Source of the DNA: a virus
Virus record (IMG/VR): IMGVR_UViG_3300032316_000351
Coordinates: 1-48,459 of that record
Length of the DNA: 48,459 nucleotides
Direction: 5' to 3' (one strand)
Made by a program: the position numbers and the translations under genes. Below the pieces are notes generated by a model. It saw only the letters and a program-made list of their open reading frames with translations, did not search any database and was not told the DNA's origin. Below are positions 7,961 to 16,142 of this stretch, piece by piece. Position 1 is the stretch's first letter. Every line of letters starts with the position of its first letter.

Positions 7961-8135
7961 CGCGCGCGTCCTCGATCGCGGACCCCGCGCCAAGAACAAT
8001 GCTGCGCGCAATGAGATCAAGTGCCTCACGGCGGGTGAACCCGGCGTTTTTGAGCTCCTGGTACAGCTCGTGCATTTGAATTGCGCCTGCACGAAGCGGA
8101 CTAACGCCGCTTGCCTCGGTGCCTTCGTTGTCCAT
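7947..8135 (-). CDS. Small conserved-looking phage protein, function unknown
   Basis: 62 residues with GAGGAG before ATG 8135. It lies exactly between the thymidylate synthase homologue and the deaminase, overlapping the latter by 14 bases. The middle (MHELYQELKNAGFTRREALD) predicts a compact helical protein, and the end is a run of Asp residues. Short proteins with a YxxLxxAGFxxxEAL pattern are common in actinophage genomes, but I know no function for them. Confidence 0.75.
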   Translation of the reverse strand: MDNEGTEASGVSPLRAGAIQMHELYQELKNAGFTRREALDLIARSIVLGAGSAIEDARDDDD

Positions 8136-8147
8136 TCGACTGCTCCT

Positions 8148-9008
8148 CTACTTCGACTTTTCTTCGTTGTTGCGAATCGACCGCATCATTGAGTCAGTGA
8201 ACCAGCGCTCATTGTCGTCCAACCGCTCAAGCGCTGCAGTGTCATGAACGGCTTCGATGCAGTTTAGCGCGCTACTCGCTACGTCCGACCAAGCACCACC
8301 GGTGATAGTAGGCACGTTAGTGTAGCTGCTCGCGTACTCGAGCTTTTCTGCCGCGTCGTAGTTCTGCTCGTAGATATGCAGCGACCCGACGTGATGCGCG
8401 TACATCCCGGGTTCAATCCCGAGAACAGAGGCCATCGCGATTTGCACGCGAGTAAACTGAAACCAGTCATACGCAGCGCCGAGCCAGACGTCATTTGAAC
8501 GCATGTACACGCTCATGTTCAACTTGCCGTCGCGCACGCGAAATTGATGAAGAATGGTACATGGGTAGTCGCGCTTTTCTGGCTGAAGATCGAGTTGCGG
8601 TGCCCAGATTGTCACAACAGCCTGCCTGGTATCTGGGTCATTTTTAATTCGCTCGATGATAGTTTCATACTGCCCATTCGTGCGCAAGCCGTACGCGCCG
8701 TGAAATAGCCCGTTGTCCTCTGCGTAGTTCGCGAACTGCGGGCCGATCGCAGTTACGAGGTTTGGCACGCTTACGCCAGCGAGTAGCTGAAGTGCCTCGA
8801 CCGCGGCGATACCTGGCACAGTACCGCGGTTAACTCCGAGCGGCAAAGTGTTAAGCGCATCGTCAATAAAAATCACGGCGTCTTCGATTTCGCGTGTTTT
8901 CATTCCACGAGGCGAAACTTCCTTGCCGTTTTCTAAAACCCATTGCACAATGTCGACATAGCCGTTGACGCCATCAGCGACATGCTTGATCTTTACTGCA
9001 GAATCCAC
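8148..9008 (-). CDS. Thymidylate synthase-family enzyme, candidate dCMP hydroxymethylase
   Basis: 286 residues, GTG start overlapping the kinase gene by 16 bases. It aligns without gaps to the E. coli ThyA core: catalytic Cys150 (C146), Arg170 (R166), Asp173 (D169), His211 and Tyr213 (H207, Y209). The position equivalent to ThyA Asn177 is Asp181 (in LGAAYDWFQF). From knowledge of the family, Asn here selects dUMP, while Asp is found in T4 dCMP hydroxymethylase and in the CMP hydroxymethylase MilA. The likely reaction is therefore transfer of a methylene group from tetrahydrofolate to dCMP giving 5-hydroxymethyl-dCMP, rather than dTMP synthesis. Neighbours (dNMP kinase-like, dCMP deaminase, polymerase) fit such a pathway. 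Ordinary dTMP synthesis remains possible until tested. Confidence 0.85.
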   Translation of the reverse strand: MDSAVKIKHVADGVNGYVDIVQWVLENGKEVSPRGMKTREIEDAVIFIDDALNTLPLGVNRGTVPGIAAVEALQLLAGVSVPNLVTAIGPQFANYAEDNGLFHGAYGLRTNGQYETIIERIKNDPDTRQAVVTIWAPQLDLQPEKRDYPCTILHQFRVRDGKLNMSVYMRSNDVWLGAAYDWFQFTRVQIAMASVLGIEPGMYAHHVGSLHIYEQNYDAAEKLEYASSYTNVPTITGGAWSDVASSALNCIEAVHDTAALERLDDNERWFTDSMMRSIRNNEEKSK

Positions 9009-10009
9009 TGCGCGCTCCCAACAGGGTCAAGGCCACGGGCAAATTGCTCGATGGCGCGTCCGTATTGCTCTTTGTCGCCGGAATGAAACCGGCGCACGTA
9101 TTGAGGGTGCGCAAGAGTGCGCACGGGGATCTCCGCGTCGCTTGCCGCGCGCTCTGCCTCGCGCCCAAGTGCGACAGCAATCGGTGACCCTAGAACGCCC
9201 CACAGCCTTTGCAGACGATCAGGGTCACGAATATCGTTCGCGTTCACAATGCCGACGCGTGGCCACAGCGCGTCAGGCAACGCAGAAAGAAGAAACTCGC
9301 CCGAGTTGTTGTTCACCGGCATGAAGGGCAGTCTAGTCTCATCGCCATACTCGCTGGTGATATTTCGCCTATCGCCAAGAAGAAGAACTCGAGGACTGGT
9401 AGAACCAATGTACTCAGGAAACATTGCGCGAAGCGGGGCAGTTTGCTGCTGCGCAAACACGGCGCGATTCACAACCGCTTCGGCCACTCCGCGAAGCGCT
9501 GAGAGACCCTTATCTCCCGGCCTGAGACGTTCAACGACAGACGGGGCAACCGAGATGCCAAAGTCGTATTGCTCGACGATCGCGGCAAGCTCATCTACTG
9601 ACACAAAATCATCACCGCGACGCTCAAGGCGCTCCTGCAGTACTTCAAGAGGCTGAGTCATTACCCATGTTGTCGCGCCGCGAGAGAGCAGAAACAATTC
9701 AACCCACCGCCAACCTGCAGCGCCGAGCAAACCGTACCCGTCCAGATTAGTATGAGGGCGCTTGAGCGGCGCGTACGTGACCTCGCCCCAGTGCCATCGG
9801 TCAGCGATAATTGTTGCTCCAGATGTCGCGAGATCGTCAATCGACATGACGTATTCATTCAACACCCAGCGACGAGATTCCTCGAGCGGTCGACCTTTAT
9901 GGAAGGTGTTAATCGGTGAAGCGCCGGAGATTTTAGATACTGCGCTTTTTATAGCGTCCAGCATGGAGCTTTTTCCGACCGCGTCCGGACCTTCAATAAT
10001 GATGAACAT
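8993..10009 (-). CDS. P-loop deoxynucleotide kinase fused to a uracil-DNA-glycosylase-like domain
   Basis: 338 residues. Residues 1-160 look like thymidylate kinase: P-loop GPDAVGKSS (7-15), ADRWHWGEVTY near residue 70 in place of the DR-Y/H motif, and a lid-like LQERLERRGDD. Residues 205-325 form a second domain: VLLLGD at 208, LPF and N-S-G near 228-236, IVNANDI at 254, VALGRE at 279 and HPQYVRRF at 301. This order resembles the uracil-DNA-glycosylase fold (GEAPG, PF...SG, ALG, HPS), but the catalytic motifs are degenerate. I infer a nucleotide-sensing or base-handling domain attached to the kinase. It is the first gene after a likely promoter and precedes the thymidylate synthase homologue, as expected for a kinase phosphorylating (hydroxymethyl-)dNMPs. 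The kinase call is firm; the second domain is moderate. Confidence 0.75.
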   Translation of the reverse strand: MFIIIEGPDAVGKSSMLDAIKSAVSKISGASPINTFHKGRPLEESRRWVLNEYVMSIDDLATSGATIIADRWHWGEVTYAPLKRPHTNLDGYGLLGAAGWRWVELFLLSRGATTWVMTQPLEVLQERLERRGDDFVSVDELAAIVEQYDFGISVAPSVVERLRPGDKGLSALRGVAEAVVNRAVFAQQQTAPLRAMFPEYIGSTSPRVLLLGDRRNITSEYGDETRLPFMPVNNNSGEFLLSALPDALWPRVGIVNANDIRDPDRLQRLWGVLGSPIAVALGREAERAASDAEIPVRTLAHPQYVRRFHSGDKEQYGRAIEQFARGLDPVGSAQWILQ

Positions 10010-10068
10010 AAGCGTCCTTCGTCGTTGTAGATTGTGATTATATCACACCTTGCGGTTGAGGCGTAGGG
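10010..10068 (-). promoter_or_regulatory. Extended -10 promoter inside a palindromic operator
   Basis: On the minus strand TGATATAAT (10045-10037) is a perfect TGnTATAAT extended -10 element lying about 27 bases before the kinase ATG. It sits inside the dyad TGTGAT-TAT-ATCACA (10033-10047), six-base arms with a three-base centre, so a repressor bound there would block RNA polymerase. No good -35 is present at 16-18 bases. AAGGA near the kinase ATG gives the ribosome site. It probably drives the kinase-to-recombinase operon. Confidence 0.6.
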
Positions 10069-10539
10069 CTATGGGATAACTTCGACGCGATAGATCGCTT
10101 CAATACTTGGGTCAACAGCAGAAGCTTCGTCAAGCAAGCGTTGAGCGACGTTAGTGAGATAGCGCGCGCCGCCTTGATCATACTTGTACAGGGCTTCAAG
10201 TACCGCGTCAGGGTCATCGCTTACCTGCGCCCAGTAGCGGTACTTTTCCGGGAACACCATCATGGCCTCTACCGACGGCTTACATTCTGCGCAAGGAATA
10301 GCCGCCTGCGGCAGCGCGCTTGCCAAGGACTCGTGTAGTCCGTAGCGCTTAACCAGTGGGCACGCGGCACCGTGATACACGAGAGAGACGCCTACGCGCG
10401 ACAGAACGTATGAGCCGCTCTTTGTGCGATACAGCTTAAACTCGATCCATCGATCAGAGTTCCGGCGCCACGAAGTCGAAGATCCCAGGAGAGTCCCGTC
10501 AAATTGCAACTTCCGCGAACCATCCATTACCTCAAACAT
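10069..10539 (-). CDS. Hypothetical phage protein with CxxC motif
   Basis: 156 residues, ATG 10539 with AGGAG eight bases upstream; stop TAG. The N-terminal half is beta-rich (FEVMDGSRKLQF, WIEFKLYRTKSGSYVLSRVG), followed by a His and two separated Cys (Y-H-G-A-A-C; P-C-A-E-C), which could bind a metal. The C-terminal part is helical. Proteins of this appearance occur in other actinophages, but I do not recognise a function. It lies just upstream of the kinase promoter on the same strand, at the right edge of the DNA metabolism block. Confidence 0.7.
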   Translation of the reverse strand: MFEVMDGSRKLQFDGTLLGSSTSWRRNSDRWIEFKLYRTKSGSYVLSRVGVSLVYHGAACPLVKRYGLHESLASALPQAAIPCAECKPSVEAMMVFPEKYRYWAQVSDDPDAVLEALYKYDQGGARYLTNVAQRLLDEASAVDPSIEAIYRVEVIP

Positions 10540-10587
10540 GACGTCTCCTGAGCTCGAGTGCTAGCTTGACATTATTCCGAATCATCT

Positions 10588-10785
10588 TTATTGCTCCGGA
10601 GCGCCTTCAACATCAGGCATAACCGCGTTTATTTCATTTTCTAGTTCTGCGATTCTTTTGTCTCGAGTCTCAATCTCCTGAGTTACCTGAGCCTTTAGAA
10701 CCGCCATCTGGGTCTCGTAATTAGACGTAATCTGCCCAATGCGATTCTGCAGCTCATTGAGAACTAGCTCCAGTGTCTCCGACAT
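10588..10785 (-). CDS. Small coiled-coil protein
   Basis: 65 residues from ATG 10785, which has AGAGG upstream; an in-frame ATG at 10812 has no better site. Nearly the whole chain is a predicted heptad coiled coil (LELVLNELQNRI, then AVLKAQVTQEI and KRIAELENEI) with an acidic tail. No enzymatic motif. It lies between the GNAT genes and the 156-residue gene; role unknown. Confidence 0.6.
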   Translation of the reverse strand: MSETLELVLNELQNRIGQITSNYETQMAVLKAQVTQEIETRDKRIAELENEINAVMPDVEGAPEQ

Positions 10786-10844
10786 TTTACTCTGCCTCTC
10801 TGGTCGTTTCATCCATACATCTACATCAGTCGCTCACGTCCGAG

Positions 10845-11309
10845 CTACCTTAAAACACCCCAGTACCCGTAACCGCGAAATACTGGAGCCTCTTGCGGAT
10901 CAGTGTATTCTTCTCCATAGGTATTGCAAAGACTTTGGAACATAAGTATCGCGTCTGGAGACATCTTAATAGGCGGAGAGAAAATGACATCGTATTTCAG
11001 ACAATAAGATCTCGCCCAAGCGCACAGGGTAGAACCAATAGCTCTACGGCGGTATTCTTCCTCGACATATAGTTCTCTGCAGGCGCCATCTTTAGTCCAA
11101 GATACGTAAGCCTGAGGTAGCGGTTCGGTAAACGATCTTTCCGCAAGCTCGATAACGGTTCCCTCAGTGTTTCTGCTGTCAAAAAACAATGAGGCTACGG
11201 TATCTTCCGAGACCGGGTCAGGAGATACTTCTATCCATGCACCAGCAAAAGCCGCCGGCCATACTCCTGCCTCGATCGATGAATCGACTACTATATTTAG
11301 ATCACTCAT
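10845..11309 (-). CDS. GNAT-family N-acetyltransferase-like protein
   Basis: 154 residues, ATG start, stop TAG. Residues 78-108 fit GNAT motif A: a strand (CRELYVEEE) followed by Y-R-R-R-A-I-G-S-T-L, the acetyl-CoA pyrophosphate loop (Q/R-x-x-G-x-G/A-like, here R-x-A-I-G). The N-terminal region carries W-P-A-A-F-A-G-A-W, shared with the next gene upstream. It is placed directly after the last tail gene, so it could modify a virion protein or a small host molecule. The final Gly of the usual loop is altered, so activity is not certain. Confidence 0.65.
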   Translation of the reverse strand: MSDLNIVVDSSIEAGVWPAAFAGAWIEVSPDPVSEDTVASLFFDSRNTEGTVIELAERSFTEPLPQAYVSWTKDGACRELYVEEEYRRRAIGSTLCAWARSYCLKYDVIFSPPIKMSPDAILMFQSLCNTYGEEYTDPQEAPVFRGYGYWGVLR

Positions 11310-11325
11310 GATCTTTGCCCGTCTC

Positions 11326-11892
11326 TCATAGAATCTCGTCGGCTACATCAAGATCAATAGTCTCAAACTGAGTAAACACTTTTCCAGCATTGAAAAGATG
11401 GTACTCTGACGCTTCGTGGCGCACGCCGTATGTTTGCTCAGCGCGGCTGATCATCTTGGTCACAGGCTCATTGTAAGAATAAGGCTTAGGACCGACGTAC
11501 TCGCTTCTTGTCTGTGCCGTGTGCATGCAAATCATCATAGCGATCGCGCTCGCGATGCCGTTTCCACGTTTTGCCGGCCGAACGTACGTGTCAAATATCT
11601 GACGTAGTTGCTTATCCCACGACATATATGCGTCGGGGTAGTCCCGGGGAAATACGTTAAGAATCGGCTCAGATGACTCAATGATAGTCCCTTCCGGATA
11701 CGTATCATTGAAATACAGCGCTATAGTGTAGATACTTTCTGATTCGATGAAGTTCATCCAGCACCCGGCAAGATCCGATGGCCAGGCGCCAGTGGTAAGG
11801 CTTTCGATAAAGGCTATCCCGTGCGCGTACCCGGGATTCTCAGGGCTCATTGGTATCGCCGAAATAAACGGCCTGCTAAATAAGCTACTCAC
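11326..11892 (-). CDS. GNAT-like protein, paralogue of its downstream neighbour
   Basis: 188 residues from GTG 11892. Residues near 112-125 (TYVRPAKRGNGIASAIAMMI) match the GNAT acetyl-CoA loop R-G-N-G-I-A well. It shares with the downstream gene the element G-x-W-P-x-x-x-A-G-x-W, the phrase F-x-D/S-x-x-x-x-E-G-T-x-I-E and Y-M/V-S-W, so the two genes look like an old tandem duplication. It starts ten bases after the stop of the F5/8-type tail gene. The substrate is unknown. Confidence 0.65.
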   Translation of the reverse strand: MSSLFSRPFISAIPMSPENPGYAHGIAFIESLTTGAWPSDLAGCWMNFIESESIYTIALYFNDTYPEGTIIESSEPILNVFPRDYPDAYMSWDKQLRQIFDTYVRPAKRGNGIASAIAMMICMHTAQTRSEYVGPKPYSYNEPVTKMISRAEQTYGVRHEASEYHLFNAGKVFTQFETIDLDVADEIL

Positions 11893-11901
11893 TTTAGCGC
11901 C

Positions 11902-13182
11902 TTAGCCAACACGGTAGACCCACCAGTCCGAGAAGGTAAAACTCTGCTCGGTACCTAAAAATGACTTGTTCTCGATTTTAATGATAGGTCTAATAACTAT
12001 ATTGTCGCTAGGAATAGTCCAGTCCCACGTGTACACCTTGGTGCTTTGATCCCACACAAGTGGAGTCTGCGCCGGCACTCTAGTGTCGCTTAGATTAGTC
12101 GTTCTTGTGTAATTTACCGGAGGGCCCCAGGAAGTTGCAAGATTGGCTGGTTTAGACTGGCCAGGTACCAGGTTAGCTCCGCCTGAAACTCTGTTGCCCC
12201 AAAACCCACTGAGAAGCGTTGGAAGCAAAGAAAACTGATCAGCCGTAATTGCAGCAAAACGATCTGTAGTTGTCCCAAAACTCGTCACACTTGCAATAGT
12301 TGTCCAGGTTGATCCGTCAGCACTAGATTGCACTCTCCATGAAACAGGGTCGCGGTAGTCGGCGTCATTAGCAGTAAAGAGCCTGTACCCAGCCACAGTG
12401 ACAGGGGCACCGAAGTCAATACGAAGAATAGATCCGGTTCCGGTAAAATTAAGCCACTTGGTACTGGTATTAACTGATCCGTCTCCGGTTAAGTCGCCAG
12501 CATTTGCCGGACCTTCCGCCCCAGGAGATGATCCGTTCGTGTTCGTGTACGTTCCTCCAGACAGATTAGCAAAGTTTTGGCCGATCATTGTGAATCCCGA
12601 CAGTTGCACATAAGAATCTCCACCGCCGCCGCGAATGGCGTCAACTACGAGACGAAAGAAGCGCGCGGTAAGACCCGTCGGGGTGGCAGGGTTTCTCGCC
12701 GAGACGGTTACTCGAGTGCGGTAGGTTGCTCCTCCTACGGCATTTAGCTCAAACTTAGGTTTGAGAATACAGTCGCTCAGGCCGTTCCCTTGCCCTTGGC
12801 GCAGATAGACAGTGCACGCGCCCGACCCGGCTACAATTCCGGCCGCGTACCTGCCGTGCCCTTTAGGCGAGTACGCCGGGTCTGAGTCTGCTGGATTAGA
12901 TGACTCCGTACTAAAACTGTATTCTGCGGTGCCGTCATGTCCAGTAAAGTAATTGCTCTCCGTAATATTGAAAGTTGGGTTAAGACTGTACTGCCAAAAG
13001 GGGTGCGCGGCTGGTAAAGCGTGCGACCCGCTCGTTGGACTTTTATTGTTGCCATAAGCAATATTCCATACACCGGAATTATTCCAGTAGACATAGTTGC
13101 CCGCGGTAAGACTGCTGCCAGACTTTCTTTGAATATCCGCCGGCACTCTAAGTTTTCCGTCTGACGTCTTGTAAAGAATCAT
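11902..13182 (-). CDS. Minor tail protein with F5/8 type C (discoidin-like) domain
   Basis: 426 residues; ATG overlaps the upstream fibre stop as TAATG. About residues 175-315 look like a discoidin/F5-8C carbohydrate-binding domain: FFRLVVDAIRG, LSGFTMIG, LRIDFGAPVTVAGYRLFTAND and SWRVQSSADGSTWTTI. The rest is Gly/Ser/Thr/Asn-rich beta structure typical of tail tips. It is the last of the tail genes and probably contacts cell-wall or capsule glycans. The trailing W-W-V-Y-R-V-G is hydrophobic and may seat the protein on the fibre. Confidence 0.75.
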   Translation of the reverse strand: MILYKTSDGKLRVPADIQRKSGSSLTAGNYVYWNNSGVWNIAYGNNKSPTSGSHALPAAHPFWQYSLNPTFNITESNYFTGHDGTAEYSFSTESSNPADSDPAYSPKGHGRYAAGIVAGSGACTVYLRQGQGNGLSDCILKPKFELNAVGGATYRTRVTVSARNPATPTGLTARFFRLVVDAIRGGGGDSYVQLSGFTMIGQNFANLSGGTYTNTNGSSPGAEGPANAGDLTGDGSVNTSTKWLNFTGTGSILRIDFGAPVTVAGYRLFTANDADYRDPVSWRVQSSADGSTWTTIASVTSFGTTTDRFAAITADQFSLLPTLLSGFWGNRVSGGANLVPGQSKPANLATSWGPPVNYTRTTNLSDTRVPAQTPLVWDQSTKVYTWDWTIPSDNIVIRPIIKIENKSFLGTEQSFTFSDWWVYRVG

Positions 13183-16142
13183 TAGAACACTACCACCAAC
13201 GCATTGGCCGGGAACGTAGACGCTGCCGGCACGCTTGCTGACGCGAACGCGCCGCCATACCAGGCTTCTCTAGTTCCGGTTACGTGGTAGAACCCGGACG
13301 TGGTTATTGTCGTAGAAGTGGGGATGTAGTCTCCGGTAACCTTGCCCCAGTTTACTCCACCAGCGGAGCCGGTGCGAAGCACAGAACTATAGTCAGATGA
13401 AGATCCCACTGTCCCGAATGACAATGTTAGAGTGCCAGAACCTGTCACAGGCGAGCCGGACACGCTAAAGCCAGACGGAGCCGCCAGCCCGACTGATGTA
13501 ACAGACCCAGACCCGGACCCGCTGCCTGGAGTGTACCAGGCAAGATACCCGTTGCTATCCTTACCAAGCACCTTGCTTGCTGAATCACTCGCGCCAGAAG
13601 GAGTTGGTATTCCGATGATCGAAGAAGTCGAACCTGCGCTTAGTGTAAAGTTAGCAGCATTAAACTGAAGGTAAGAATTAGCTCCAGCTTGAAGTCTAAT
13701 TCTAGGATTAGTAGTGCCTGTCAGAGAATCATACCCGGCTTCAATGAATGGGTAGAACGACGACGACCCCATGGCGATGCCTCTACCGCCGCTGTATGTG
13801 ACAGTGTACTTGTTTAGCGCTGAGTCAAACACTGACCCTTTCTCATTAGCAGCAGAAGAGTCTGAAAAGACAATGCTTCCATACTGGTTTCCTGTTCCAC
13901 CGTAGCCTGTAAGACGCAGAACGTTGTTGACGTTGATTCCGCTGTACGTCCCGGAGTCGTCGACAACTACACCGGTGCCAGATCCTACAGTTGTCCCACC
14001 AACAAGCTGACCATTGATGTTAAGCGCTGCTCCGTCCCAGCGCATGTATTTCGAGGAGTTGCCTATTCCAAACTTAGGTGTACCAGAGTCATACCCTAGA
14101 TACCACCCAGCCGTACTGGAGTTAAATGAAGTCTTTCCGGCGCTATAGATCTGTCCGGCGTTCGTCATGACGACGCCGGTTCCGAGACCAGAATTGACAA
14201 GAGACAGAATAGCGCTACCAGTGGCGTCAGCTTTAAAACTTAGCAACGTCCCGATGTCGCCGCTGTTGATGCTTATCGTGTCGGCTGAGATCGTAAGTGT
14301 CTCTGTTGCGCTATTGTACGACAGCGCCTTGCTAGTTCCGCCAACCCTAAATGTAGCAGATCCACCAGTAGCGCTCAACACCCAGTAGTTGTTTGCATTG
14401 AGGTACAGACCGTCGCGATCGGGTGACGTCATGACTGTCTTACCAAATGCGTACGTTGTCCCTTGAATGGTTAGCTTGCCTTTGACTGTTCCACCGGTCG
14501 GGTTTGTTGTCCCCTCGAATGACGAGTCACCAGTTGCAGCATCGACCCAAAACGTCTTTGTTCCACCTGTGTAGCCAAAGATGCCGTTCGAATTCATCTC
14601 GACACGTGTGTTGTTGTCTGAAGTTTTAAATGATCCGCCGCCTGTTAGTTCGATGTCTCCGCCGACTAGCTTAAGCAAGCCAGTCACCGTGTCGTACGTC
14701 AGACTTTTTGTGGCAGAGCCGACGCTAAACGCGGCCGAGCCGCCCGTATTCGAGATTGTCCAATGATTATTCGCGTCAATGCGAATACCATCGCGATTAG
14801 TTAGAACGTTCTGACCAATCTCAATGCGGTCAACAGCGCCAGCAATATCGCGAATACTTAACTTGCCTTTTACTACTCCAGCAGTTGGATTTACCGTGCC
14901 TTCAATGGTAACCGTGCCGTTAGTATGCGCTGAGATTAGATTTCCGGTGTCGGAACTTCCAACCTTAAAAAAGATAGCGCCTGACGGGTATTCCGCAAGA
15001 GTAGATGACGGGCGATACCACCAATTAAATGGTCCAAGGCGAATACCATCCTGCTGCCCCGAGATATTCGGGCCAACCGCGACGCTTTCCGAGCCGGTGC
15101 CCACAAGAAGCTGGCCAGAGATACTTAGACGTCCAAGACTATCACTCGTGTTGAACTTAAGATAGTCGTCGCCTTCTTGAATAAGCAGCGAGCCTTCGCT
15201 TGCATCAAGGCGAAACAGCGCCGGTAGACTGGCCTGCCCGGCTTCATTAGTAACAGTAATACCGCTGCCTACCGGATTCTTAAGAACCGTAATACCCGCG
15301 TACACTGGTGACGAGTACTGAACCTCCGCTCCAGCCGCGTGTGCAAACGGAATCGAGTCAGTCGCGCCACGCACAACGGTAAGAGTTGTCCCGCTTCGCG
15401 ACGTGACGGTAACAAGTTCCTCGGTTGGTAGACCATAGTCTACCTTGATGGTAAACACGCCTGAACTAGGCATACCCGTGGCACTAGAGACAATGAACGT
15501 GGTCGACGTAGCGGTGACAGCGTTGACAAGCGTAGTTGTCGTCGTAATGATCCCGTTGCCGCCGGAAATCTCCAGGCGAGTCTTACCCTCGGGCGTCGGA
15601 TACTGACCAACGCGAATGATCTGCGCGGCGTCAAGTGTGCCTGTTGCAATTTTTCCAGCATTTAGAAATCGAAACGCCGCGTCGCTGAATGGCGCCGGCT
15701 CCCAAGAATCGCCGTCCCACTGGTACGGAGTATACTTAGGGCGACCGTCTGTCGTATCAATCGACGTGTCATACCAAATATCGTCAACAAGGTACGTGCC
15801 CTCATCAGGCGCCGTCGGGCTGAAAAACAATGAGTTCTTGCCGTTTGCCGCGTTTGTAGAATACTCGGCCGAGGCAATCAGCGCGTCAGTAAGACCGTAC
15901 CCTTGCTCCTCGGTCGTGTCACCGGTTGAGTCGCCGCTACTGTACGTCTGCTGAAGAAGCGCAAGAAGCTCCGGGCTGAGCTTATCAAGCGTGATCAACC
16001 CGGGCGCGAGCATGTCCGCGGTAATACTCCAGGCGTCAACACCCGACCGCGGGCGCCGCTCAACGGTCTTAAGTCGCCGATCAAGATCGTTGAGGTTTTG
16101 GCCGAGGTTCTTCTTGGCGGTCCTACGTCGACTGGTTGCCAA
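13182..16142 (-). CDS. Large tail fibre / minor tail protein with internal repeats
   Basis: 986 residues from TTG 16142, which has GGAGGTGGAGG before it; it overlaps the upstream gene by 20 bases. A short basic coiled N-terminus (NDLDRRLKTVERR) is followed by a virion-attachment region that includes LDAAQIIRVG. The middle holds at least three copies of a repeat built on D-G-I/L-x-L/I-x-x-N-N-x-W-x-L/I-S-x-T-G-G-S-A-x-F. The C-terminal part (VTSVGLAAPSGFSVSGSPVT and following) is the Gly/Ser-rich motif common in phage fibres, and the protein ends with a hydrophobic strand. It is a probable receptor-binding or shaft protein of the tail tip. Confidence 0.75.
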   Translation of the reverse strand: MATSRRRTAKKNLGQNLNDLDRRLKTVERRPRSGVDAWSITADMLAPGLITLDKLSPELLALLQQTYSSGDSTGDTTEEQGYGLTDALIASAEYSTNAANGKNSLFFSPTAPDEGTYLVDDIWYDTSIDTTDGRPKYTPYQWDGDSWEPAPFSDAAFRFLNAGKIATGTLDAAQIIRVGQYPTPEGKTRLEISGGNGIITTTTTLVNAVTATSTTFIVSSATGMPSSGVFTIKVDYGLPTEELVTVTSRSGTTLTVVRGATDSIPFAHAAGAEVQYSSPVYAGITVLKNPVGSGITVTNEAGQASLPALFRLDASEGSLLIQEGDDYLKFNTSDSLGRLSISGQLLVGTGSESVAVGPNISGQQDGIRLGPFNWWYRPSSTLAEYPSGAIFFKVGSSDTGNLISAHTNGTVTIEGTVNPTAGVVKGKLSIRDIAGAVDRIEIGQNVLTNRDGIRIDANNHWTISNTGGSAAFSVGSATKSLTYDTVTGLLKLVGGDIELTGGGSFKTSDNNTRVEMNSNGIFGYTGGTKTFWVDAATGDSSFEGTTNPTGGTVKGKLTIQGTTYAFGKTVMTSPDRDGLYLNANNYWVLSATGGSATFRVGGTSKALSYNSATETLTISADTISINSGDIGTLLSFKADATGSAILSLVNSGLGTGVVMTNAGQIYSAGKTSFNSSTAGWYLGYDSGTPKFGIGNSSKYMRWDGAALNINGQLVGGTTVGSGTGVVVDDSGTYSGINVNNVLRLTGYGGTGNQYGSIVFSDSSAANEKGSVFDSALNKYTVTYSGGRGIAMGSSSFYPFIEAGYDSLTGTTNPRIRLQAGANSYLQFNAANFTLSAGSTSSIIGIPTPSGASDSASKVLGKDSNGYLAWYTPGSGSGSGSVTSVGLAAPSGFSVSGSPVTGSGTLTLSFGTVGSSSDYSSVLRTGSAGGVNWGKVTGDYIPTSTTITTSGFYHVTGTREAWYGGAFASASVPAASTFPANALVVVF

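Noticed and set aside
10566-10595. TTGACA on the plus strand with a T-rich stretch 17 bases later
   Set aside because: No plus-strand gene follows and the -10 is poor; probably chance in an A+T-rich gap.
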